A stretch of 64,000 nt of DNA from Anthoceros angustus (GCA_010909165.1 VJWM01000118.1:1-64000); one strand, 5' to 3'; shown: positions 23,558 through 37,190, numbered from the stretch's first letter. The notes: a model not told the origin generated them from the sequence alone. Made by a program: numbers and translations.

Positions 23558-24365
23558 ATGAATCATGCTTCCACGTCATTTGTAGCTTATTTAGGCGCAT
23601 CTCGGGCAAGAGTGATGGAGTTTGAGGAGGATCGGGGCCGCGATGGACATTGATCAATTACGAGGAGGGTGAGCCTACGGAGGAGGAAGGAAATGCGAGG
23701 AGGAGGACGACCACCGCGAGTAGTGAAGGGTCCTTGAGGATGATTACTACGTTCGTGCGATGGATCATGATTGGAAGCATACTCGTCACCTTACGCTTTC
23801 TCGCCTATCAACATCTAGAGGACATGGAAAAGGTACACATATATCAAGAGTCCATGGAACACTCTTATGCCCGCTTGTTTCCTATAGATTGTGTAGAACA
23901 ACTCTTAGGCTTTCTAATCAATTCTACACCAAACCTCCTCTTGCGGTATATTGTCCCCAAATCCCTAGATGACGTCGTGGGAGTTATGGTGCTGGGGCAT
24001 CCACCAAGAAGGGCTGGATTTGGTTTATTCTTTGAGACAACCTCTGGAAATCGCATTCTCAGAGCCAAAGCCTCCTACATGTCTCATCTATTGAGGCGGA
24101 GTATGAGGCACTCCTCGCAGGTTTAAGCAAGGCTCTCAGCTCAATGCATTGAAGCTTAAAGCTCATGCCGATGGCAATTTGTAGTCCGGAGCTTGGGGAG
24201 GCGCTGAAGTACCGGACACAAAACTCAAAGATCCTTTGGGATCTACATATTGCAGTCTTGGTCCGACTTAGGTTTTTCAAGTCCTTTGAGATCAAGCAAG
24301 TTAGTCCTTACGAGGGGGTTGAAGCAAAGGCGCACTATCTTGCACTCCAGGCTATTATATCTTAA
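23558..24365 (+). pseudogene. RNase H-domain gene, copy B of unit 2 (frames broken)
   Basis: Counterpart of 4606-5419. The last part of the RNase H exon (24165-24365) is readable to the TAA stop. The upstream AT-rich block and the 3' flank are conserved. Confidence 0.7.
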
Positions 24366-24654
24366 GTGAGCTATCCCAACTATGTGTGACCTCAAAGAGA
24401 TGGTGTACCAGTACTTTCGAGACAGAATGCGAGAAGTTGTAGCGTTGTCCTTAGAGTTATTGTCAGGCTCAGCTATGAGCAATGTCTAGGTAGAAATGGT
24501 TTGTCCACATAAAAGGAATCGTGGGAATTGGGTTTTGAGGGATTTTCTAATTGAAAAGTAGTGTTCTGGCAGTGCCACAACACGAACCACTTAATCCTTA
24601 TGTGTTGTATCCATGGGGGCCACACAAGCATTTACCTTGAAAATGTGACATCTT

Positions 24655-24680
24655 GAGTGCACAAACTTGTTTGTGCACTC
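24655..24680. repeat. 26-bp palindrome (unit 2)
   Basis: Same as at 5707-5732. Confidence 0.9.
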
Positions 24681-26001
24681 ATAATCAGATTATGCATATT
24701 AAATGCTTGATATTTTTTAAGCGAGGACACTTTATAAGGTTTTAGGGTTAATGGAAAAACTCTTGTTTTGGTAACATCTAGCGATCCAACGCCAATAGTG
24801 CAGCAAGATCGCCTTTGTGGATCTACCCTAAGATCCAAGGATTATCGATTAAGAAACATCCTTGGAGGTCGATGAAATGCAATGCCAAGTTCCGCCTCGC
24901 TTTGGTCCATTCCATTTATCGTGATCGGATATATCGAGTAGGATGGCTTGTACACTTGATCTGATTACTTAGGTAGCTTCGTTTGTTCTGCTTTAACTCT
25001 AAGCAGGCGCGCGCTTCCATCTCAAGTCTTTACCTTGAGACAAAAGCATTGATGTCAAATCCATGTGCACAAACAATAATATGATCAACCTCTAGCAAGG
25101 TGCCCAAGCGACTTTTTGCTCTCCTAGACATTACTCTTGTTTGCGCATCAATCGGCCAGGAGTGCCCAAACTTGATTGCACCCTGGACATTAAGCCAACA
25201 TGGTGCAAGCATGACCACTCTAGTCAATGCTTCTTATTTTGGTTGTATTTAGTATGCTATTTTTAGTAGCAAGTGCGGTTGTGCACCACAAAATTTTGGC
25301 ATTTTGTGCTTTTGTTTGTGTTTTTGAGTTTTGTAGTTTTGAAGGGTTCGTTTTGGCGTTTCAACCCTCCTAAGCCTTCTAAAATGATGTCTGAATATGT
25401 TAACCCATTTGTGCACCTCCTTTCCTTCTTGTCCTCATCGTTTTCTACCTTGAACAATTCTGCGGACCTCCAGATCTTGAGACTTTGGCGTGGGCCCGAC
25501 CACAAGTGCGTCCTATCAATCTCATTCTTTGCGTGCCACGTGGAGCAAGAGTCTCGGGTCGGGGAATGATATTATCGTTCCAATGTCTAAGAGACAAGGT
25601 CAAGAAAATTTCCCAAAGGGAGAGTAGTGTTAAGGCCCGTGCAAGGGAAGATCTAGAGCGTCGTAAACTTGTGAATAAATAAGGTCATTCACACGAGAAG
25701 TAAAACAAAATTTTGGAACAAGTATAACATATCATCGAATACTAAACTTTGAAAACCCTTCTATTTATTCATGAGGGTCACCCGAGAAACCCATTTCTAC
25801 CAAGACACCCATATGAATCTTTTAGGGTTGTGCAGCGTTGTTTTGTGCATGTTTGGGACGAATGCCAAGGAAAGCCATGGTCAACTAAAGGTAAAAGAAA
25901 AACTTTGAGTGCTTCATCTATGCGTGCAGTGGTGAGCTGCTCAGAGAGAGGTCTTCACAAGCCATTGTTGAAGCAACCGTTGCTCCAATAGTGGCCCGCA
26001 T

Positions 26002-26031
26002 AGGTGTGCATAAGTGCACTTATGCACACCT
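26002..26031. repeat. 30-bp palindrome (unit 2)
   Basis: Same as at 7014-7043. Confidence 0.9.
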
Positions 26032-26628
26032 CCAAGATTAAAACGAAGTTTGACATTCAGTTTTGTTGAGATGCGGGCGTTGGGCATTGAAGATTTGACG
26101 AGCATAGATATTACTCGAGGCTAGCTTCAGTAAATCTTGTAAGGGATGAGTTTGGTTGCTCTAGATATGTGAGGAAGCTCGTGAAATGCTCTCTTGATGG
26201 TTAAGGTGTCTGCTTGTGACTTTTGGACTAGCCCATAAGTGTATCTTGTGTCCAAAGTAGGAAGAAGCTCCTCTTGTTGTTAAAGTCATCCTTACACACT
26301 TCTCTCAATATTATCCGAGTATGAAGAGTTAGGAACAGATCGCCCACTGCCTGACTCTAGGGGTTTAAAATAAATTATATATTTATAATTATAGAAGTAA
26401 GAAGTAAATAATAAATTATAATATACAAATAATATATTTAAAATTATAAATATTAACTAAAGTTGTTTACAATATAATTTACTTTTATTTATATTCTATA
26501 AATATGACTTCCTGCAATCAAAGTTTATATTATTTTACGTAACTAATAAGCGAGGATATGGATCGTTTGAGCGTTTAAACTTCGACTTCTCACAGGAGGA
26601 AGGCGGAGTATGAGGTAATCTGCTCACC

Positions 26629-26882
26629 ATGAGTCATGCTTGGATCACTTGACTTATTTGCGCATTTCGTAGCGAGATGGAGTTTGAGGCGTTGACCGCA
26701 ATGGATATTGATGAGCATTGCGAGGAGGGCGTCTGAGGAGGAAAATGCGAGGAGGAGGAGGACACGCCAGAGTAGTGAAGGGTCCTTGAGGGCGATTACT
26801 CATAGTCTGATGGATCATGATTGAAGCATACTCGTCACCTTACGCCCGTGCACCCTATCAACATCCGGACGACATGGAAAAG
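26629..26882 (+). pseudogene. RNase H-domain gene, copy C of unit 2, first exon only
   Basis: Counterpart of 7658-7917. The break lies at the same base (AAG then GTACAT), followed by the same foreign text. Confidence 0.7.
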
Positions 26883-27039
26883 GTACATATGCAAAAGCAT
26901 TGGACATCGGAATAGCACAACATTTCCTGTTCTCACACGACATTGTGGTGACCACATGGATTTTCTGGACCCCTCGAAAGGGTGTTTTTGTTTTGTGTTT
27001 AAGTTGTGAGAATCGTGTGGAGTTGGAATATGAAGTAGG

Positions 27040-30000
27040 TTAGGAAATAAGAAAAGTGTACTAGAGCCTAGTAGGGGAAAGAGAGTCTAGTCCTGATCCT
27101 GGACAGAACCTCGGAGGGTTGGCTGCTCGACCGGTTGCTAGAGCCGTTGCTAACAGGATCTGTTGCTATGACAGCAACCGACTCGGGAGCCTGTTGTTGT
27201 GGTAGCAACCAAGTCGGAGTTATTTTCCGATAAATTCGGAAAACCTATTTGGGCGAAATCACAGGGAAATACCCGAGCAGGAAGTAGCAGGGGTCTCCTA
27301 GCAATTAAGTCCGGTGAGGAAGAGAGTATCTTGAAATCAGCGGTAAAAGGCGGCGCGCGGAACTCGGGTCGCGGAGTCGGAGACGAGCCGCGGGCAGTCA
27401 GATCCGGGTCACGAAGGCGGCAAAACGCTTCAAACGGTGAGTGCGCTCGGGAGGATCGATGGCGAGCCGGGCAGGAGGCGAGCCGTATCGTCGGCACAAG
27501 GAGTCGGTGGAAGGAGCCGGTGGGGAGATGCAGCATGAAGGTGCAGTGGAGAGCATACAGAAGATGCGTGGCTGGATCGGAAGAGTGGCGGTTACGCTAG
27601 CAGTGGCGGAAGTAATCTGGCCGTCGGCTCTGGAGGAGAGGTGAGAAGTCTTGCGGTGCATGAGAAGCTGGGAAAACAGTGAATTGGATAGCGTGTGAAG
27701 TGGTTGTAGGAATCCGCAGGATTGGTGAAAAAGTGGGGTGTGGCGGGGGCCGCGGTGGTGCGCACGGAGAAGCATCGAGAGTGATTCTTGTAACTAGAAG
27801 GCGGGGAGCGTGGTCCATGAAGGGTCGTGGGCATCTGGGGAGTGGAGCAGGTGCACGATGGAGGCAGGCTGGAATAATCGCAGTCACGGGCGGAGCTGCG
27901 GATAGGGGGCGAAGTGCACAGTCCTCTAACAGTGGTTGCAGGATACACCTCAAGCCTCACATAGGTGAGGTAAGGCGCTGGCAGTGAGGCGGGCGGCATG
28001 TTGGCGGTCGGAGGAAGCAGGTTCCAATTCGAGGTGGTCAGTCTTGGTCGGGACATAGAAAGCAGGTTGGGAGGTTATGGGTGGAATAAATCCGAGGTCT
28101 TGAGGTAGTCAGCGTGCTTTCCGGGTTGTAGACGAAGGTACCAAGCCGAGGCAAGGCCATGAGTTAGCTTTGATGAATGAGGGAAATTGTGATTCCAGAA
28201 TAAACGCCGTGGCACTCCCGCCACCGTGGGGTTGAGTGCGAGCGGCGATTCTCCATAGGATCTCGATCAAGCGGCGGGGCTAAGTGGAAATTCGGATGGG
28301 AGTCGGACGAGAGGCGATACACGAGCAGTGGCGAGCTGGTGAAGTGGTGCGGTGGCGGTGCATCGCGATGGCGGGACTCTTTGCTTGTAAACTCGAGCCG
28401 TCCGCAGTGGGAAGCATGGCCCCTAAGAAGACCACTCCGGTGGCCATTGAGGCCATTACCAGCATCAATGGCCCAACATGGGGCCTTTGGAGAGTGGCGG
28501 GTTCTTTGGTGGCTAAGCATCACTTGTCCTTCATGGACAAAAAGTGGTGCTAATAGCCCCGTTGGTTTGGGAGTGTCACGAGGCATGAGGGAGAAGGCCA
28601 GGAAGGCAACGACCAACCCGCCCTGGAATATTCATTGTTCAGGCTGTTTATGAGAGCGAAGAGGAATGTGGTGGAATAATCATTGATCCTTTGAAACCAT
28701 CTCCCCAAAAGGCAGGAGGCCTGGTCATTGCTCCCACATTGTCTAGGGTGGAGAATGGGTGGGTCACCAACAAGTTAGACCACGTGGTGGATTAGCCAAG
28801 TGGATCCTGCTCTCAGCTCACTAAGAAGCTAGAGCACATTCTTGACCATTTCTTGTCTTTCTCTATGAGGTGGTGAGAGGGTCCAAGATAGATTGGGCTA
28901 GGATGTTCTATGACACGTGCGGGGAGAGGGACCACTTGACCCTACCATCACCCAGTCCCTCGGCTCTATCTCCCTTCTTAATCCACGTTTTGACCATGCC
29001 AAGTTCTTTGGAGGGATAGAGATGGTCTCGACCTTCCATGCACAGGCGGTGTTTGAAAGAAGGAAGCCCAAGAGGAGTCGGAGGAAGAGGCCATCTCCGG
29101 TGCTTTGGGAGTGAAGATGAGAGAAGTCAAGTGTCCATGAAGAGGAATGTGGCGTTGCTAAGGTGGCGCGATTGCTAACAAAGAGTTGCTAAGACTAACA
29201 GGCACCAAGAGAGGTGAGCAACGGGGACTCCAACCACTCCTAGAGCCACAAGAGCACGCAGGGGAGCTCACAGGCAGAAGCAGACAAGGAAGGCCCGGGC
29301 ACCCGGTTCCGAGCAGTGGAAACCTGGTCAGGAGGAATCGGCCCAACCTTGGGCAGCCGGTGATCCAGAAAGTCACTACTGTTCAAGGGTGACCCTCAAG
29401 TATACCGGAAGTTGTGGGAGAGTCGATTCGCGAGATAGGAAGGAGGGAACCCATCCCAGTGGGTTTGGGGCCTAACATCACCCTACGAGTTGGTCTCGCT
29501 ATGGCACTAGGTGAGATGGAGGACAGATAGCTCTGGTCCTCTCTTATTAGGTTCTGTAGCGGGAAACAGGGGAGCTAAAGGAGCTCAGGATGAAGGAGAA
29601 GGAGGTCTTGGAGGGCGCCTAGGTAGCATGGAAATAGGAAGGTCAAGAGTTGCGGCGGAGTCCAAGGATCGGGAAACCCTCATGGCTCGGCTCTCGGACA
29701 CAAAGCACCATAGGGAGGCTGCGAATGTCATCTCGGATGCGTCGGGCAAACCTCGGATGCCTCAGGCCTAAGAAGGAGGGACGAGGCAAGGAAAGGTGGA
29801 AGGAGGCCAAGAGGGCCGGGATTGCAAGGAGAGCCACCGTGGAAGATCACGGAGCTCCATGGAAGAATCATTCGAGTTAGCAGGGGAGGTTGCTAAGCAA
29901 GCAACGCAGCCGTTGCTAAGGAAGCAACAACTCACTGTTGCTAGGAAGCAACAAGCTGAGCTCCAAGGAGCCAGGGAAGAAGAGACGAGAGGAGGACAAG

Positions 30001-31560
30001 CAGGCCGGAGGCGGGTAAGCACCGCCTAAGAAGTCTAACTTCCCAATGGTGCATTAGATTGAGGATGCTTATCAAGATAACCATGTGCTGGATTCTCCTT
30101 GGCTGGAGAGAAGATTGTCTCCACGAAAGTTTATGTTGTTGTGGGCACAGGGGGACATGGAGGTACTTGATCCATGCCTTGGCAGACCTTTGGATCCTAC
30201 CTATGGGTTGGATTCTTAAGGAGGAGACTCTCGGCCGACCCATCCAGTTCAAGAGCTCAGGAGGAGTACGGACTATCTGCAGCACAAGAGAGAGGAGTCC
30301 AGCTCGAGGTGGAGATTTTTGGGAGAGATTGCCCAACCCAAGAGGGAGGAGGCAAGAGGAGAACATGGGGCTAGGAGGCCCAGGCCGGAGGTAATAGGGG
30401 TAAGTGGCCTGAAATAGCTAAAGGCCCATGTGTTATAGGGTAAATCTTATCCTTCCCTCATAGTGGAATGAATTGAGATAGGCCTCTAGGATTGGTAGGC
30501 TAAGGATTGGTATTTTTGGCAGCCAAAACTTTTGTGGTGATCTTGGGTATAAGCGGCCTCTTGATGAAATGTAAGCAATGTTGGCCTAAGTCTCGGTGTT
30601 TGGGGTGAGCACGGGGTTTGGGGTTCGGATCCAGTCTTTGTAAGTCTAGACACTTTTCTCTCCGGAGGGAGAAGACTACCAAGTTGCCCGGATCTGTGAT
30701 CCATAAAGTGGTGGAAAGCAAGGGAGGAGCCTTGTGGTCTCCTTGGAGGGAGTTCCCAAGGTCAAGAGGAAGGGGTAAGCCGGGAGGCTGTCCATTCTCT
30801 TACTCATTCTCTTGTTGTCTAGTACTCACCTTGTGTTTGAGTTTTGTGTCGAGGTCATGTGGGAGAAGACAAGGCGGGGGCTGTGTGGAGGGAGAAGGTG
30901 AAGTGAGTTGGAGGCACATGGGGCTTGTGTATTTGGAAAATGAGAGGAAAAGTGAGCGTGAGAGAAGTGGAGAATCTTTGGACATGGAGAGTTCTTGATT
31001 GGCTGTTTGAGAGGAGTAAGAAGGGGGAGAAGTCATAAGTGATGTTTGTGTTGCTGAAGAGCTGAGTGGAGGTTGAAGATCCGAGGTGGATGAGGTGGAA
31101 TGATTGGGAGGTGGGAACAAGTATTTTGAGAGTTGGTGAAGAGAGGGCTGAGGGAGAACCTTGAGAGGGAGAGGAGCTTGGGAGGTGTGAAAGGTTGGAG
31201 GAAGAAGGAGATCAGAGAAGTGTGAGTAAGGAGGTGGGTTGTGTGATAACCACGATTGGTGGATCGACTTTGTGGAAGGATAAGAGAGGGTGTCAATCTT
31301 ATCCACTTGGATCCCAAGTGGGTCCCACCTTCTAATAGCGGGACATCCCAAGGTGGACCCCAAGTGGGTCCCACCTTCTATTAATAGCAGCTGATCCCAG
31401 ATGGGACCCCACTCTGCTAAAATAGAGGTGGTTGCTAAGATATGGCAAGATCGTTGCTAAGGTAGCAGCGGTCAGTGTGGCTAAGATAGCCAGTGAGTGT
31501 TGTTAGGATAGTAGCTTTGCATGGCTGCTAGATGTTTGTGTATACATGTTGGTTGGATTG
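27040..31560 (+). mobile_element. Decayed gag-like retroelement block (unit 2)
   Basis: Counterpart of 8050-12640. Charged coiled-coil text is visible at about 29510-30030 (QQLTVARKQQAELQGAREEE) and 30059-30394. TATAAGCGGC is at about 30549. TTGCTA/TAGCAA words occur at about 27125-27215, 29880-29960 and 31430-31500. Confidence 0.4.
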
Positions 31561-32421
31561 GCTATGTTTTGGTTGTCTTGTGCGAAATCACTCCCTTGAG
31601 TGAATCTCAAGTCTACAAGGATAAAGAGGGTAAATGTGGCCTCTTTGTGACCACTTGGTTTAGAAAATCACTCCACACTTGTGCATGTGGTGACACACTA
31701 ACCGACTACAAACATTTGCAGCGTGACATGTCATGATCAGCAACTCAACTCACTGTATGCACATTTGGTGGAGGCGATTAGAAAACAACAATCACCTAAA
31801 TTCCCATCAAAATAAAATGCCTCATTCAATCGGCGTCTAGCGGTATCGAGCGTGGTGAGTTTGAGAGTTCTAGCGAGCCAAGCATGAGTACCCAAAACCC
31901 GGATATCGAGACTCGGACATCCACTCGAATTCCCAAGCAAGCTTTGCATTCACCAATTCTGACGAGTTCATCACTCCTCGGCTCGAAGAGACTCTCAAGA
32001 CTATCCTAAGCCAAGCACGCTTGCCTCTTGTATTCCGCGCCTAGTTGCATGTCGCTCTCCCGTCGCTGCTCCCTTCCGCCATGCATCGCCTTCCATCCTT
32101 TTCCATGATTGCGTTTCCCGGTCTCATCACCCCTCCACGCTCAGCAAATCTCCTTGTTATGATCCAAAGCAAATGATAATTCGTCACGACCTACGAAAAC
32201 TAATGGCTAACAATACATGACATTTCTAGATGTCAAGATATTACCGATATCCTCTCTCTGTACATGGACTTGCCACAATGATCCCGACACGTGACTCCGG
32301 CCTGGTATCGTGCAAAACAGCATTGACATCGGATAGCACAACATTTCCTGTTCTCACGCTTGTGCATGTGGTGACACCACTAATCGACTACAAACATTTG
32401 CGACAGCGTGACATGTCATGA

Positions 32422-32943
32422 TCAACGGCTCAACCGATATGCACATTTGGTGAGCTGATTAGAAAAAGAAAACAATAATCCCGCTAAATTCCCATCCCCA
32501 TTTCGAAGCCAAGGCCAACACGAGAATCTTTCAACTAGAACTGCAGATCCCAAAGAGGTCGGGTGGTCTCTCCCAGCACAATACCACAATCCTTCGTGCA
32601 CCTCACATGGCGGAATGAGGCAAAACAGATGGAAGCCTCCGTTACAACCATCACAAAGCAACATGAGCTCAAGGTCATCCACCCGTTGACAAACTTGACA
32701 TGGATAATCACTAGGTGGCACCCAATTCGCTGTAACAATCGTGGGATCCAGATTAGGAAGATGGCAAGGAGCACAATTGGTCATGTGGTCTTGTATAGTC
32801 CGGCCATCTACTCCCTGTAGCACCAACACACCGCTAGGTCGAAGTTCCTTCACACACAGCACAAGCCGGTTAGTAGAAGGTTCTAACGTGTCAGCAGTTT
32901 GTCGCTGAAGATAAACATAATCGCCAACATGGAACTTCCTCAT
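32422..32943 (-). CDS. Integrase C-terminus with PHD-like finger (unit 2, readable part of Ty3 pol)
   Basis: Minus strand, 173 residues open. Residues 1-70 are the usual Ty3 integrase tail (KFHVGDYVYLQRQ; ELRPSGVLVLQGVDGRTIQDH). Residues 82-122 match a PHD finger: C82-x2-C85-x11-C97-x2-C100-x4-H105-x2-C108, then W120-Y-C122. Position 125, where the eighth ligand should be, is Arg, so the finger may be incomplete. PHD fingers read histone H3 tails; many plant Ty3 elements carry a chromodomain in this place. A role in choosing chromatin targets is inference. Coordinates give the readable stretch of the polyprotein; it has no start of its own. Confidence 0.75.
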   Translation of the reverse strand: MRKFHVGDYVYLQRQTADTLEPSTNRLVLCVKELRPSGVLVLQGVDGRTIQDHMTNCAPCHLPNLDPTIVTANWVPPSDYPCQVCQRVDDLELMLLCDGCNGGFHLFCLIPPCEVHEGLWYCAGRDHPTSLGSAVLVERFSCWPWLRNGDGNLAGLLFSFSNQLTKCAYRLSR

Positions 32944-32989
32944 CTTAGGTTGGAAATGCCCACTCGTGTAAGCATAACGTAAAGAGTCC

Positions 32990-33812
32990 GGTGTTGAGCA
33001 ATTTTCAAATTCGCCATCGCCATAGGCATGGCTCTGCTAAACAACACCGCCAGCCAACAACCTTAGCCCAAGTGGTGGATCATCCACCTGGACCACCGGT
33101 TCATTTCCTTGGCAATGTGGCCGTGGGACCGGATCTCGTCCAAACAAGAGAAAATACGGTGAAAAGTGAGCTAGCGGGCGTGTTTGCTCATACGGTACCC
33201 CATAGCCACATATGGCAAAGCCAAATCCATCTGTCTTAGACATCTTGAGCAACAACTTACGTAGCCCTTGTTTGATGGTCGAACAAGTCGCTCAGCCAAA
33301 CCGCGTCGGCTTGAGGATGGTCTCTGCTAGTGCATCGGTGATCGATGAATGCGAAGTCTAACAGATCTTGGAATTCTCCCTTCGTGCCTTGATCCAAACA
33401 AACACTCACTACCAAAGCGACTGAGAACATGCTGCAAGAAGGCCTGAGAAGTGCTTCTAGATGACTTGTCCGATAGAGCCACAATTTCGGCCCACTTGGA
33501 AAAATGTTCCACCATCACCATCACATACACGTTGCCGCGAGGCGTCCTGGGCAAATCACCTATAAGATTGCAAGACCATTTGTAAAACAAGCCCATAATG
33601 GGTAATGGCTGCAGCTTCGACGGCTTGATGTTAAAAGAAGACTTCACTCTGTCACACTGTTCGCAGCAAGCCACCACGTCACGCACTTGAGCATACATCC
33701 CAAACCAATGGAAATGAGGAGACAATAAGCTATATGTTCGCTTGACCCCAAAGTGACCCATGTCAGAATGAGCACGCATGACCAAAGCTACTCGATCATG
33801 TGGTGTAGGCAC
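32990..33812 (-). pseudogene. Ty3/gypsy integrase (unit 2)
   Basis: Minus strand, in two or three readable pieces. 33327-33812 holds the zinc-binding region (RVALVMRAHSDMGHFGVKRT ... ACCEQC) and the start of the core (NLIGDLP with the first Asp; VEHFSKWAEIVAL). 33037-33484 holds VSVCLDQGTKGEFQDLLDF, then PYFLLFGRDP. Small indels separate the pieces. Confidence 0.75.
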
Positions 33813-34245
33813 CAGGCGCTAAGCCCCGGTAGACAAAGTGCGAATCAAATAGCCATCTTTCCAACGATACCGGGCTGCTCACTACTGTATCCGATCTCGT
33901 TGAAGTCTTTGGCAATCAGTGAAACAATCCAGTTTGAAGAAATGCATGTGATCATCTTCCCATATGTCGCATGTGCCGAAATCGTGATGGGTTCTCCATG
34001 TCCCACACATAGATTCCGCAAACATGTTGTCTTGTATAAGAAACTTGACCCGTGATCTCGTCATGGTCCTGCCTAGCACACGTCTCATCCTCATCACAGT
34101 CGGGATGTCGAAAGCACATCCGCATTCTAGTGTGTGATACCAGGGCGATGAACGACTTGGAAATCATAATCCGCAATGTCATTGCCCACCTTGCGACCTT
34201 GCGAGCTTAGTATTCGTCATAAATAGCGTAAAGGGCGATGGTCAG

Positions 34246-34980
34246 TCACCAAAGTAAATGGCCGACCATACAGATAAGGTCTGAAATGGCAAACAGCCCA
34301 GACTGCGGCCAAACACTCCCCTTCATAGCTAGGATAATTGCTCTCGGCCTGTTGTTGCTACGTGACGCATAAGCGATAACACGCTCATGTCCTTCTTCGT
34401 CCAGTTGTGCAAGCACCGCTCCAATGCCTAACTGACTCCAATCCGTATGAAGCACAAATGGCTTCTCGAAATCTGGCCGGGCCATCACAGGCGCTTGCAT
34501 CAGCCTGTTCTTCAACAATTCAAATGCCTGTTGGCAGTCCTCCGTCCAATCCCAAATCACGTCCTTGCGCAGCAGGTTGTTAAGTGGCTTAGCAAGGCTG
34601 CTAAAATCTCGAATGTAAATTCGGTTGTAGTTACACAATCCCAGGTAGGAGCGCAATTCCGACACACCAGACGGAACAGGTACCTCTAACACAGCTTGAA
34701 CCTTTGCAGCATGTGGCATGATACCGTTAGGCACAATCCTATGTCCCAAATAGGCGACAATATCCATGCCTAGCTCACACTTAGCTGGATGACATTTGAG
34801 TCCTGCCTTGCGGAGCCTGCAAAATAGATCCTCTAAATGCCTCAAATGAGCCTCAAAATCCTTGCTGTGCACGAGCACATCATCGATATAGCAAAGCAGA
34901 TGAGCAGCTCCGGACAATACCTTGTCCATGATACGCTGAAATGTAACAGGTGCATTTCGAAACCCAAACGGCATAAACAA
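34246..34980 (-). pseudogene. Ty3/gypsy RT palm-thumb and RNase H (unit 2, cleanest copy)
   Basis: Minus strand, 244 residues open. MPFGFRNAPVTFQ at the start is RT motif B, YIDD at residues 31-34 is the catalytic motif, AYLGHRIVPNGI and RSYLGLCNYNR are connection text, and VLHTDWSQLGIGAVLAQ holds the first RNase H aspartate. The frame is lost near the RNase H end. The RT fingers and motif A are missing from this strand (inverted segment at 35450-37030). At 35018-35430 a second, damaged copy of this region follows. Confidence 0.8.
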
Positions 34981-35017
34981 CCATTCCCATAGCTGCTGTC
35001 AAATTTGCGTTCTGTTG

Positions 35018-35430
35018 AAACTCGTCCAATCCCAAATCACGCCTCAGCAGAAGTTGTTAAGTGGCTTAGCAAGGTCTAAAATCTTGAATGTAAATCAAGT
35101 AGTTACACAATCCTGTAGGAGCGCACCGACCAGAAAGGTACCTCTAACATTTTGAACCTTGCGATGTGGCATGATACCGTTACACAATCCTATGTCCCAA
35201 ATAGGCGACAATATCCATGCCCAGCTCACACTTAGCCGGGATGACATTTGAGTCCCGCCTTGCGGAGCCTCGCAAAATAGATCCTCTAAATGCCTCAAAT
35301 GAGCCTCAAATTTGCCGTGCACGCACATCATCAATATAGCAAAGCGGATGAGCAGCATCTTGACAATACCTTGTCCATGATAAAAATGTAACAGTGCATT
35401 TCAAACCCAAACGGCATAAACAACCATTCC
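35018..35430 (-). repeat. Duplicated, damaged copy of the RT region (unit 2)
   Basis: Repeats about 34540-34985 (GTCCAATCCCAAATCACG at both starts), with many small indels, while the first copy is almost clean. Unit 1 has no such second copy. Confidence 0.7.
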
Positions 35431-35449
35431 CATAGCCGCCATCAAATTT

Positions 35450-37030
35450 ATGCCAACGAGCTCTGCCTCAGGATCGGGCTCACCTTTGGGCATTGCAGAG
35501 TTGCTTTCACTTTGCCCTGGCTGACTATTTCACGGCCTTTTCTTTGCGGGGGCATATCTTTGGAGTTGTTTGAGGTATTTACACTTGGAGGCCCAGGCCT
35601 GCGTGTCAGGATTGCGTGGTTATTACTATTGTGATAAGCGCTCGTAAATCAAATTCTGCCATCGTTTGCGAATTGTGCTTTTTATTTTCTTACAATTTAA
35701 TCGGTCCGCTTGATCAATGTGCTTTACTGCACCTTACAAGACATCCTGTTGATTCAATCCTCCCATGTTCAAGCTTTAGGACGTGTGGACCTTGTGGTTG
35801 CAGGTTGGGAATGCCAGGGGTTCTCCCAAGCTGGATTTGGGATTGGCCTAGAGGATTCGCGATCTGGATTGTTCTTACCTCTCGTGTAGCTGCTGCATGA
35901 GTTTCAGCAGTGTAATCCGTTGGTGGTTTACATGCTGGAAAACACTCCTGCACATCTAGATTCTCGGCTTTACATGCGCTTGGCGCCAATTTGGTGCGGC
36001 ATGTTACAGGCCCGCCTACGGTTTTGATGCCGTGCGGTGATTATATCGTCTTCACGGTTTTTGACTAATGGCCCGTTGGTAGTCCTTGTATTGTCTTTAC
36101 ATCATACTAACGTCTGCTGGGCGTCAATTCTGAGGATGTGCTCGAAGTTTATCACTCTCTCGACCCGATTCTGACCCAGAAAGCCCCATGGTTTGCTACC
36201 AATGAGGTGGGTTATCCATGACGTCGTTACCCTACCCAATAGTTTCCCGGTCTTATGCGTATCGTGGAAGGCCGGGATTCTGCGATTAAGAGACTGTTGG
36301 AAAGAACCACTCGAAGGCGGGAGCGCATTATGGGGTTTGCGACTCACGTCTGCCGCTCACAGCGTTCTATTGCCGATGATGTCTTTGCCTGGGTCGACCA
36401 TGGATTTACATCTTGTGACTGGCTCGGTGATCATTTGGCTTTCCAACTTTTTTGGTCACGGCTGCGGCTTTGTGTCGGCGATGCTTGTCATCGGATCTTG
36501 TTCATCGCCTTTTCGAGCTTCGCAATTGCCCTTTTCAACCGGAAGTCGGGGAGTATGCATTTTAGAGATCATACATTTCCGACCGGTGATGATCCCGAGC
36601 GACTCGTTGCGTTATCAGAGAAGAAATCAGGGCTAAAACGATGGCTGATTTCCGATGGAAGATGGGTCCCATTGAGATGATCGGGCGATTGCGCTTCGCG
36701 ATAACATATCAAGATTGTTTTGTGTTCTCGATGAAGGACCTTGGTACTTACAACGTTATGAAGTTGAAAGTGCGGTGACAACTAATGAGCCCATCTACCG
36801 AAGCGTGATACGAGGCTCGATCTGCGAGGGAAATAGTCGATAAGCACCGCCAGAATCAGATGAGGCGATTGATTCGACCATCCACTTGACTATGCACGGC
36901 TGCAATTGTTCTTCCTCCTAAGAAGGTCGGGTTTATGGACGAGAAACGCATGTGGTGATTATCGACCGATCAATGCGCGGCTCAAGATCGTTATCAGTAC
37001 ACGGAGGAGCTGTTGATAGCATCGGACGAT
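35450..37030 (+). pseudogene. Inverted pol segment: pre-RT region and RT fingers (unit 2)
   Basis: Same orientation and limits as 16030-17570. 36255-36680 is an open frame (RDSAIKRLLERTTRRRERIM ...) in the pre-RT part; the RT fingers text near 36850-37020 is broken but recognisable. The presence in both units shows that the inversion existed before amplification, or that one unit served as template for the other in assembly. Confidence 0.7.
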
Positions 37031-37190
37031 CATTTCGAGCCTCAACCGACAACGAGGGTGACGACAATCATCTCATCAACAGCGGCACAAGCCTCCACCC
37101 GGTCGAGGTCGTCACTTCATCGGGTCTCATCAACCGAAAGCGACCATTGCTCATGCCGATCATCCTTGACCAACTAAGGAATACATCAGA

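Noticed and set aside
27150-28056. Overlapping frames on both strands in unit 2
   Set aside because: Same region and reason; frames differ from unit 1.
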